Assembly (NCBI GenBank): GCA_013695385.1
Contig: JACDAN010000175.1
Span: 1-35,583 of the forward strand
Direction: 5' to 3'
Length of the DNA: 35,583 nt
Origin: Actinomycetota bacterium
GTDB taxonomy: Bacteria; Actinomycetota; Thermoleophilia; Gaiellales; Gaiellaceae
The position numbers and the translations under genes were made by a program. The notes beneath the pieces were generated by a model. It was not told the origin of the DNA. It did not search any database and worked only from the letters and a program-made list of their open reading frames with translations. Positions 17,311 through 25,134 of this stretch are shown one piece after another. Every line of letters begins with the position of its first letter. Positions within the stretch are counted from its first letter, which is position 1.

Positions 17311-17520
17311 CTACACGCGCGTTTGGCCGGATCGCCGCGTTTCCTCAGGTGACATTCCCGGGTTGAACTCCCGGTCGTCGCACTCTGGGCAGTAGACCGC
17401 CACCTCGCCGAGATCGGCGAACCGAAGCGACCAGCATTCACCCGGAAGCGGGCCTCGGCCGCACTCGGTACAAGCGACTTCGACAAGCGATTCGGACACA
17501 GGTACGGGTCTCCCGGTCAC
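17311..17520 (-). CDS. small zinc-ribbon protein
   Basis: CTECGRGPLPGECWSLRFADLGEVAVYCPECDDREF; two CxxC pairs. Confidence 0.65.
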   Translation of the reverse strand: MTGRPVPVSESLVEVACTECGRGPLPGECWSLRFADLGEVAVYCPECDDREFNPGMSPEETRRSGQTRV

Positions 17521-17606
17521 GAGCGCTCTAGCGGCGTTTTTTCTGCCCGCTTGTGCGATTCGTACACAACTTTACTTCTGCACCCGCCGCTGACCCGACG
17601 AATGCC

Positions 17607-18563
17607 CTAATCCTTCTCCGGAACCTGTAGCTCCTGCTCCGCCGGCTCGCCCTTGCGGAGCTCCCGGCTTCGCTCGGTTTCGGCGTTCACCTCGGCGCCG
17701 AAAAGGAGCGCGAGACCGCTGATCCAGAGCCACGTCAGCATGATGATCACGGCCGCGAGCGACCCCCACGCCTTGTTGTAGGAGGAGAACTGACCCACGT
17801 AGAGCGCGAACAGGCCGGACGCGACGAGCCAGACGACGACGCTGATCGTCGTCCCGACCGTGAGAAAGCCCCAGCGCGGATGATCGACATTCGGCCCGAG
17901 GTAGAGGACCGTCGCGAAGGCGAGCAGGAGCCCGACGATCAGGATGGGCCACTGCGCCGTCCACCAGAGCCAGTCGATCATGTCCTCGAGGCCGACGGCC
18001 GACCCGATCCACCCTGAAACGTGGGGGCCGAGGACGAGGAGCCCGAACGCGAGGACGAAGGCGACGAGCAGCAGCGTCACCATCGCGAGCGCGGTCAGGC
18101 GTCGCTTCACGAACCCCCGTGTCTCCTCGCGGTCGTAGGCGGCGTTGAGCGCCCACATGAGTGTGTCCATGGCGCCGGTGATCGTCCAGAGGGCTAGCAA
18201 CGACCCGACCACGACCATCGCGATCCCGGAGTTCGCCTGCGACTCGACGACGCGCTGCAACGTCTGCCGGATCAGCGTCAGCGCCTCCTCCGGCGCGACG
18301 CCCTCGAGCCGCTGCACGATCCGCGTGATCAGATCGTCGTCGGCGACCAGGTTGAAGACGCCGACGGCGGCGAGGAAGACGGCCGGGATCGCCAGGAACG
18401 CGTAGTACGCGAGGGCGGCGGCCAGGTTGGTGATGTGGTCTTCGAGGGAGGACTTGCCGGCGCGGGTCAAGATGGCGCGGTAGTCGCGGGCGGAGAGGTC
18501 TGTAGGCGCCGGTTCGGCCAGCTTCGGCTCCGCACGCTCCGGCTGCGACTCGGTCATCGACAT
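17607..18563 (-). CDS. YihY/BrkB family membrane protein
   Basis: LEDHITNLAAALAYYAFLAIPAVFLAAVGVF; SSYNKAWGSLAAVIIMLTWLWISGLALLFGAEVNAE. Confidence 0.93.
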   Translation of the reverse strand: MSMTESQPERAEPKLAEPAPTDLSARDYRAILTRAGKSSLEDHITNLAAALAYYAFLAIPAVFLAAVGVFNLVADDDLITRIVQRLEGVAPEEALTLIRQTLQRVVESQANSGIAMVVVGSLLALWTITGAMDTLMWALNAAYDREETRGFVKRRLTALAMVTLLLVAFVLAFGLLVLGPHVSGWIGSAVGLEDMIDWLWWTAQWPILIVGLLLAFATVLYLGPNVDHPRWGFLTVGTTISVVVWLVASGLFALYVGQFSSYNKAWGSLAAVIIMLTWLWISGLALLFGAEVNAETERSRELRKGEPAEQELQVPEKD

Positions 18564-18863
18564 TCCGCTTCTTGTCTTGCCCAGAACGTGCGTTAGCTAA
18601 CGGCACGAGAAGGGGGCGCCCAGCGGACGCACCTTCTCTCGTCGTCAGAGGACGGTCAAGCGCACGCGGAGCGTGTTGCTCTGGGCGGCCAGGTAGCCTC
18701 CCTTCCGTCTCCAGCTGGGACCGAACGCAGGATGAGGCGTGTACCGCTGCCGCAGCGAGGCACCGCTGGGAGGCGCGCAAGCGCCTATCTCCTTCAGCGA
18801 CAAGCTGGACTTATCAGTGGGTTCGCCATATCGTCGTCGGCACCGACAGAAGGAGGAGTAGCG

Positions 18864-19289
18864 ATGCCGTTCATGCAACTCGCCAATGCCCAGGAGGTCG
18901 AGGTCGTCGTCGACGGCCCCGGAGACGTGAACCGTCTTTACCTCTGTAAAGGTCTCGCGCAGGGCAGCACCTCGGTCAACGTCCAGCCGGGCCAGGGTGA
19001 CACTGTGACCGACACCTGGCAGTTTCACATCGGGCCCCAGCTCGACGCCAACAAGTTTCGCCGTGCGATCGCCATAATGTCGTTCGCGGGCCTGCAGGAG
19101 CAGGATCCGGGCGCCGCGTGGATTTCTTACTACCTCCAGATGTTCGGGGCAGATTTCGACGATGACAACGGCAAGGTCAAGGTCAGCGTCACGAACTCGC
19201 TAAGTATGTCCAACTCGACCCCGACCGCTTGGGCGTCCAGCGCCATCACGCAGCTCGCGTACGACATCACGATTCTCGCCGCGGTGTAA
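18864..19289 (+). CDS. hypothetical protein, no recognised family
   Basis: AGGAGG RBS at about 18851; MPFMQLANAQEVEVVVDGPGDVNRLYLCKGLAQGSTSVNVQPGQGDTVTDTWQFHIGPQLDANKFRRAIAIMSF. Confidence 0.6.
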   Translation: MPFMQLANAQEVEVVVDGPGDVNRLYLCKGLAQGSTSVNVQPGQGDTVTDTWQFHIGPQLDANKFRRAIAIMSFAGLQEQDPGAAWISYYLQMFGADFDDDNGKVKVSVTNSLSMSNSTPTAWASSAITQLAYDITILAAV

Positions 19290-19295
19290 GCGCTC

Positions 19296-19410
19296 CGCCG
19301 AACTCCCGCTCGTCGCACTCGGGGCAGTAGACAGCCACCTCGCCGAGATCGGCGAACCGGAGCGTCCAGCGCTCACCGGGAAGCGGACGCCGACCGCAGT
19401 GCGCGGAGGG
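19296..19410 (-). pseudogene. zinc-ribbon gene fragment (duplicate of 17311-17520)
   Basis: minus frame AHCGRRPLPGERWTLRFADLGEVAVYCPECDEREF; first Cys lost, no start. Confidence 0.6.
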
Positions 19411-19440
19411 TCCAATCGGACTGCCGTCCCAGGCCGGTGC

Positions 19441-19854
19441 TCAGGAGCGAATCGAGTAGATCTGGACGCCATCGATGACGCTCTCGAGCTCAGACCATGC
19501 ACGGTCCGCAGTCATCACGGGAAGCCCAAGCCGCATCCCGAGGGCTAGACAGGCGCGATCACCAAGACTGAGACCGCGGTCCTTCGTTGGGGGGCGCAGC
19601 TCGGCAATCGCGATCGCATCGTCGGTCGTCAGCGGCTCGACCTCGAGAAGGCCCCCGAGGATGCCTCGCGCTTCTAGCTCCCCGATGACCTGACGGGGAT
19701 CCGCTCCGTGGAGGGCGACCGTCGAAAGAGCCTCCGCAAGGTTTACGGTGCCGATCGTCCCGGTCTGCGCGAGCGCCTCTTCAACTTCAGAGCCTCCGTC
19801 CTCGTCTTGCAGGTATGCGAGAAGGCCGGACGCGTCGAGAACGAAGGTGCTCAA
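19441..19854 (-). CDS. PIN-domain VapC-like toxin
   Basis: MSTFVLDASGLLAYLQDEDGGSEVEEAL ... LSLGDRACLALGMRLGLPVMTADRAW. Confidence 0.88.
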   Translation of the reverse strand: MSTFVLDASGLLAYLQDEDGGSEVEEALAQTGTIGTVNLAEALSTVALHGADPRQVIGELEARGILGGLLEVEPLTTDDAIAIAELRPPTKDRGLSLGDRACLALGMRLGLPVMTADRAWSELESVIDGVQIYSIRS

Positions 19855-20132
19855 CTGCGTGCGAGCTGGACTGCGTCCTCGCGTTCGGCTTCTGCGCGGC
19901 GATCCTGTATGAGCTCACCTGCGAGATCAACCTCAGACGCGAGATCACGGAGTAGGCCGCGCCCGGACCGTGCAACGTCGACCGCTTTCCGAAGCTGAAC
20001 GGTGTCGTTGTCTCCTTCAACATCGAGGACAAGGACACCGCCTTGATCAACATCGAGGCAGCGGCGCACCCCCGCTGGCAAGACGAAACGACCTCGCTCG
20101 TCCACCTGAACCTTGTAGCGCTTATTGGGCAT
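19851..20132 (-). CDS. AbrB/MazE-fold antitoxin (VapB-like)
   Basis: YKVQVDERGRFVLPAGVRRCLDVDQGGVLVLDVEGDNDTVQLRK; overlaps VapC start by 4 nt. Confidence 0.85.
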   Translation of the reverse strand: MPNKRYKVQVDERGRFVLPAGVRRCLDVDQGGVLVLDVEGDNDTVQLRKAVDVARSGRGLLRDLASEVDLAGELIQDRRAEAEREDAVQLARS

Positions 20133-20259
20133 ATCTCAACTATGCCACATTTCCACATATCCCACAAGTCACGCTTTTGGGTGATATCTGTCTTCCCTTG
20201 TTTGTGAGTATCCCACGCGTCCCACAACCAATGTCGTCCCCACCGGCCTTCCACAGGTG

Positions 20260-20484
20260 CTACCGAACTCGCGTGCGCCCGTCGTGAGTGGAGTCTTCGA
20301 GCAGCGCCAAGTAGTCGCGAACACGGATCACTGGCCGGCTGTAGCCAGGGAGAGCGACCACCGGGCAGGCGCGGAGGACGGCGTCGATAGCGCGCCGCTC
20401 GAGGCCGAGCTCGCGCAGGCGGCTTCGGTTGAGCAACGCGTCGGGGTTGGCGAGCAGCTCGGCGGCTGACGGGCGGACGCTCAT
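20260..20484 (-). CDS. excisionase/HTH-like small protein
   Basis: MSVRPSAAELLANPDALLNRSRLRELGLERRAIDAVLRACPVVALPGYSRPVIRVRDYLALLE; 4-nt overlap with ATPase ORF. Confidence 0.6.
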   Translation of the reverse strand: MSVRPSAAELLANPDALLNRSRLRELGLERRAIDAVLRACPVVALPGYSRPVIRVRDYLALLEDSTHDGRTRVR

Positions 20485-21389
20485 GTCGTCGGTGGGGTGT
20501 CGTGGGGGTTGACGACACCCGGAGCAGCCACAGTCGCGGTGTCGGGGGTGGGTGTCGTCATGGTGTCTCCCCTATAAGGGGACGACACCACGACACCCAC
20601 CTCCTCCGTTTCACCGGAAGCGCAGAAAAGTGGGGCGGTGTCGTCGGTGTCGTATGAGGCTGACGACACCCGCCAGCACTTCGCCGAGGGCTGCCTTCCG
20701 GACGGTCCAATGCGATGCTCGAGCAGGCCCTCGACCGTGAGCGCGTCGAGCATCGGCCGAATCGTCTTCGGGTCGGCGCCGATGCCGCCGTCCCCTTCCT
20801 TGCGCCGCAGTTCCGTCAGCGTTCGCCACTCGCCGTCGGCGAGCACGGCAAGGAGCTCGGCGCGAATGTCCCGCGTCTTGCCGTCGTTCGAGCCTTGTAG
20901 TAGGGGTCGAAGACGACGACCGAGAAGCCGCCGTCGACGGATCACTTGCTCGACTGCGGCAAGCTGCGCGTCGTCGGAGTCGAGCGAGAGGCCGTCGGGC
21001 ACGAGCGAGTAGCCGATCGCCTCCGACTGCTCGAGCCCTGCCTCGCGGAGCATCCGCTTCGCGTCGGCCTGCGACTGCTCGAGGTCGACGACGAGCGCCC
21101 TGATCTCGCCGGCGCCGTGCCAGTCGAGAAACTCGTTTCCCTGGACGCTCGCGGCGAGCAGGCGGGAGATCAGCGTCGACTTGCCTGCCCCGGTGTGGCC
21201 GAGCACGATCGTGCGAGCCGAGCGGACGATCAGCGGGCCAAGCAGCTCGTCGCCGTGCTCGGGATCGGGAAGCGCGCAAAGCTGACGGGCCGTCAGAACC
21301 TGGAAGATGGGCTCGGCGCCGCGCGCTTCGCGTACGAGCTTCGCGGGTCGCGGCGGTAGCCGCTCTCTCGGTCGAAGAGCAGTCCCCAC
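20481..21389 (-). pseudogene. RepA-like RecA-fold ATPase with C-terminal winged HTH, frameshifted and missing the middle of its ATPase domain
   Basis: Walker A VLGHTGAGKSTLISRLL; Walker B GGFSVVVFDPYYKA only in another frame at about 20893-20935; C-terminal LADGEWRTLTELRRKEGD...GLLEHRIGPSGRQPSAKCWRV. Confidence 0.65.
20548..20600. repeat. 53-bp imperfect palindrome built from GTGTCGTC/GACGACAC units
   Basis: GTGGGTGTCGTCATGGTGTCTCCCCTATAAGGGGACGACACCACGACACCCAC. Confidence 0.7.
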
Positions 21390-21667
21390 GCTTCGCCGAC
21401 GGGCAGGCGGCCGGCCCGATCTTTGAGGAACCGCAGCCGGGAGTAGCCGTCGGAGACGCGCTCGACCGCGACGATGATCTCGGCGCCGCGTACGGCTGCG
21501 CCTGAGCCAGCCAGGTCGTGGACCGTCAGCGCCGGTTGCACGCCGACGGGAGGCTTGCGCGGGTGGGCGCCGAGCACGAGCGCGAACTCGTGGCGGGCCC
21601 GGAGGCCGTCGAGCCGGCGCATCAGGTCGTCGATCTGGCGCTCGGCGTTCGCATCCTCGGCGCGGTG
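21293..21667 (-). pseudogene. detached middle segment of a RepA-like RecA-fold ATPase
   Basis: HRAEDANAERQIDDLMRRLDGLRARHEFALVLGAHPRKPPVGVQPALTVHDLAGSGAAVRGAEIIVAVERVSDGYSRLRFLKDRAGRLPVGEAWGLLFDRESGYRRDP. Confidence 0.6.
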
Positions 21668-21689
21668 AAGGAAAGGGCTGCGCTGGCCG

Positions 21690-22211
21690 TTGCCGGCGGA
21701 GAAGGCCGTGCGTGTCTGGGGTCTAGATCATTGGCCGTACACCGTCGACGTCGAGTTTGTGCAGGGTGACGGTGGCCCAGTTGCCACCGGGGTTCTGATC
21801 CGGCGGAACTTCGCTTACGACGAGCAGCAGGGCTTCGCCGACGGCTTGGAGCTCGTACCCGTTTCGGGCCGCGATGTACGGCGGATGCCGCTAGACAGGG
21901 TGATCGCGGCTGCGCTTGCCGCCGTCAGCGAGCCGTCTTCGGCCGAGGGCTGGGCCGGCCGTGTGGGGAAGGCAATCACCCCTCGCGGCTTGCCGGAGCG
22001 CGGCCGCTCGAGCAAGTTCTACGCCCAGATCGCCAACCTCTACCGGGAGCTGGCGCAGCGCGATGTCGCTTCCCCCGTCCAGGAAATCGCGCGGCGCAAG
22101 GGTGTTCCGCCGAACCGCGTACACCAGTGGGTGCATCGCGCCCGGGAGATGGGATTCCTCGAGCCGTCCGCGCGGAGTCGCCAGAGGAAGGGGCGGAACG
22201 GTGGCGAGTAG
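21690..22211 (+). CDS. HTH-containing hypothetical protein of the integrase operon
   Basis: SPVQEIARRKGVPPNRVHQWVHRAREMGFLEPS; overlaps integrase start. Confidence 0.65.
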   Translation: MPAEKAVRVWGLDHWPYTVDVEFVQGDGGPVATGVLIRRNFAYDEQQGFADGLELVPVSGRDVRRMPLDRVIAAALAAVSEPSSAEGWAGRVGKAITPRGLPERGRSSKFYAQIANLYRELAQRDVASPVQEIARRKGVPPNRVHQWVHRAREMGFLEPSARSRQRKGRNGGE

Positions 22212-23239
22212 CTGGATCGCGATTCGTGTCACGCGAGCGGGCGAGAAGCGCTACCGCGTCGAGTACCGCCTTGGTGGCCGCGAGGCTCCGACCCGCTACG
22301 CCGGTTCGTTCAAGACGAAGCGCGAGGCGCTCGCCCGCAAGGCGTACGTCGCCGGTGAGCTTGCCGCGCTGCGCATCCCCGAGCTCGCGACGCTCGAGCT
22401 GAAGCCGTCGTCGACGGTGGCCGCTGCCTGCGAGCGCTGGCAGGCGTCCCGTGTCGACGTTGCCGAGGCGACCGCGATCCAGCATCGAACGGCGGTCAAC
22501 CGGGCGCTGCCGATCCTCGGCGCCCGCCGCGTTGACGAGGTCAGCGCCCAGGACGTCGCCGATCTCGTCGCCGCCCTGCACGCTGCGGGCAAGGCTCGCG
22601 AGTCGATCCGCAAGACAAAGACCGCGCTCGGAATGGTCTTCGACCACGCCGGCGTGAGCCCCAATCCGGCCCGTCATCCGAGCGTGAAGCTTCCGCGGGA
22701 AGAGGCCGAGGAGCCGAGCCCGCCCCCCGGCCGCTCACCTGGAGGCCGTCTACCGGCTGCTGCCGACGAAGCACCGCCTGCCGTTCCTGTTTCTCGACTG
22801 GTCTGGTGCTCGCGTGAGCGCGATCGACCTGACGCTCGTCGGCGACTACGACGAGCAGCGTCGGCGCATCCGGCTCCGGAAGGCGACGACGAAGACGCGG
22901 GCGGCGCTCTGGATCGAGCTGCATCCCGTGCTCGCCGATGCGCTCGAGCAGGAGCTGGGGCCGCGTGAAGACCGCGACCCCGGTCGGCGGCTGTTCGCGG
23001 GGAGCGGCGCCGATGCGCTGCGCACGTCGATCGCGAAGGCGTGTCGGGCGGCTGCGATTCCGCTGTTCAGCCCGCATGACCTGCGGCACCGCCGCGTCAG
23101 CCTGCTCCACCTTCGCGGGGTTCCGTGGGCGCGGATCGGCGAGCAGGTAGGCCAGCGCAACCTCGCGGTGACCGCGAACACCTACAGCCACGTGCTCGCC
23201 GACGAGCGTGAGCTCGACTACGCGGAGCTGCTCGCGTGA
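22201..23239 (+). pseudogene. tyrosine recombinase (phage integrase), frameshifted at C6 tract 22722-22728
   Basis: N-terminal SAM-like domain in one frame, catalytic domain (GARVSAIDL, HDLRHRRVSLLHLRG, TANTYSHV) in another; removing one C restores PSPPPAAHLEAVYRLLPTKHRLPFLFLDWSGARVSAIDL. Confidence 0.85.
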
Positions 23240-23269
23240 GTTCGAGAATCGAGTCGGCGAGGCTCGCCT

Positions 23270-23295
23270 GGTGCCTACCCCGGTGCCACCCCCGG
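23270..23295 (+). repeat. candidate integrase arm-type site, right end of unit B
   Basis: GGTGCCTACCCCGGTGCCACCCCCGG; one mismatch to 13513-13538. Confidence 0.5.
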
Positions 23296-23323
23296 CGTCA
23301 AAAACTGCCGATTAGCAGGCTGC

Positions 23324-23343
23324 TTCGAGCCCAGTACCGCCCA
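23324..23343 (+). repeat. attR: 20-bp copy of tRNA-Val 3' end
   Basis: ttcgagcccagtaccgccca identical to 11342-11361; 23320-23343 matches over 24 bp with one mismatch. Confidence 0.8.
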
Positions 23344-23528
23344 TCACGGAAGGCGCTGGAAACAGCGCTCCCTAGCAGACGCGGAACTTCGAGATCGGCC
23401 TCTTCTGGCAGCGACCGACTACTTCGGGAGGAGCGGCGTGCGAGCGCGGTCGCAGAACCTCCTCGGGAGGCGTTCGGCGCACCGGCCTCAGGAATCGATC
23501 CTGCGTTCCCTGTGGAAGGAGGAACATC

Positions 23529-23762
23529 ATGCGGACACGTTTTGTCGCTTTGATAGCCACGACAGGTCTGCTCGCACTACCGGCTGCTCCCGCCGTCGCG
23601 GGAAACCCGTCGTGCGTCGGCCAGTATGCGTCGACGAACGCGCAGCAGGCCGGCGCAGCTTTTGGAGCCGACATCAGCTTCGGAGCGCAGTTTGCGAACC
23701 AGCCGAACTTCGGCGCGGGCGTCGTCGCTCCCTATGCACATCTGCAGCGTGACGCCTGTTAG
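23529..23762 (+). CDS. small secreted protein
   Basis: signal peptide MRTRFVALIATTGLLALPAAPAVAG; RBS AAGGAGG. Confidence 0.7.
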   Translation: MRTRFVALIATTGLLALPAAPAVAGNPSCVGQYASTNAQQAGAAFGADISFGAQFANQPNFGAGVVAPYAHLQRDAC

Positions 23763-23844
23763 TGAACGCGCTAGCTGGCCAAGCGAGAGCGAACACATCG
23801 ATGCGAATCGGAGGCGGACCAGCCAACACGGAGGGAGGGCTCGA

Positions 23845-24327
23845 ATGAGGAAGCTGATTCTGGTCGCGGCGGCGATCGCCGCGGTCGCGGGCGGCGGGAT
23901 GGCGCTCGCAAGTCATGTGCAGGAGGTCGATCCGGCGACCGTGCCGCCGGGATTCCTGGCGGCGCACAACCGCGTGTCCGACGTGCCCGTCTCCGCATTC
24001 GCGCGGGCAGCTGCGGCCGACGGGGCGGAGGTGACGGTTCAGCACATCCGACTCGTGGCGAACCAGCGGATCCCATGGCACACGCATCCGGGGCCGGTGT
24101 TCGTGCTCGTCGAGCGGGGAGCGTTCACATACGAGTACGCGCAGGGAACCAGGTGCATCCGGACGACCTACGAGGCCGGCTCAGGGTTCGTCGACCCCGG
24201 CTTCGGCGAGGTGCACCAGGCGGCCGCCGGCCCCGCGGGAGCGGAGATCTACGCCGTCACGTGCTCCCGCCCGGCAGCGCGAATCAACTCATCCCGACGG
24301 CTCCGGACCCGGACTGCACCTCCTGAG
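23845..24327 (+). pseudogene. secreted cupin-domain protein, frameshift near 24258
   Basis: signal peptide MRKLILVAAAIAAVAGGGMALA; IPWHTHPGPVFVLVERGAF; likely end VLPPGSANQLIPTAPDPDCTS* in the adjacent frame. Confidence 0.65.
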
Positions 24328-24410
24328 GTGACGCAGGCGCGGAGCCGACGCAATTCACGAGTAGCCGGCTCGGTGGGTTCGAGCCGAGGTCGTCGAACGG
24401 GCTCAGACAC

Positions 24411-24875
24411 CTACTCGGAAATGGCCACGATCGCGTCGATGATGACCGGGACGTCGAGCGGCGAAGGCCCTTGCCCTGGCGCGGAGCGGGCGTGCCGCCC
24501 GGCCTCACCCCAGATCTCGATGATCAGGTCGCTGAAGCCGTTCACAACCTTCGCGTTGTCGTGGAATTCCGGGGCACTCTGGACGTAGCCGACGGCCCGC
24601 AGCCAGCTCGTGACCCGGTCGAGATCCCCGAGCTCGTGTTTGAGCGAGGCAATGATCGAAAGCGCAGCCAGCCGCGCTGCCTCATACCCTTCTTCGACGG
24701 TCAAATCGCGGCCAACGACACCCTGGACGAGAACCGTCGAGCCGTCGATTGCAGGGTGCCCCGAGATGTAGGCGAGGCCGCCGTAGACGTTGACCAGCTT
24801 GAAGTTGCCCGGAGGAAGCATCGGTGCGGGCAGCGCCAGTCCCAGATCTTCGATGCGCGCCTCGATCCGGCTCAT
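24411..24875 (-). CDS. RidA/YjgF family protein
   Basis: GNFKLVNVYGGLAYISGHPAIDGSTVLVQGVVGRDLTVEEGYEAARLAALSIIASLKHELGDLDRV. Confidence 0.9.
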   Translation of the reverse strand: MSRIEARIEDLGLALPAPMLPPGNFKLVNVYGGLAYISGHPAIDGSTVLVQGVVGRDLTVEEGYEAARLAALSIIASLKHELGDLDRVTSWLRAVGYVQSAPEFHDNAKVVNGFSDLIIEIWGEAGRHARSAPGQGPSPLDVPVIIDAIVAISE

Positions 24876-25134
24876 ACGGCGAGGATAACTCTCCCGTCCC
24901 GGGCTACCAAGTCGACTCTTCGGGGATCTGACGGACGCGGGCCTGGTCGGAGACGAGCGTTCTTTGGGTAGGTGATGAACGTCCTAGACGGTGAGTTTCA
25001 GTTCTCGCGCTCGGAGTTCGACTGCACCTGAGGGTGGGTTGGGGGGTACCGTCTTCGGCGCCACTGACACCTCCTCGCTAGCATCGCCGGGGTGCGCGTC
25101 GCCAACTCTCCGAGGACGCGTTAGCCGTCTCGTC

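Larger units (their letters stand above)
11362..23343. mobile_element. tRNA-Val integrated genomic island made of two units (11362-13435 and 13436-23343)
   Basis: tRNA 3'-end repeats at both ends and internally; tyrosine integrase and excisionase-like gene near the right end. Confidence 0.82.

Noticed and set aside
17572-18780. 402-aa minus ORF over YihY/BrkB
   Set aside because: Arg-rich alternative frame of the YihY gene.
11362-23343. Possible conjugation (FtsK/TraB translocase) or phage structural module
   Set aside because: No translocase, relaxase, capsid, portal or terminase motifs seen in any frame, so conjugative or phage status is not claimed.
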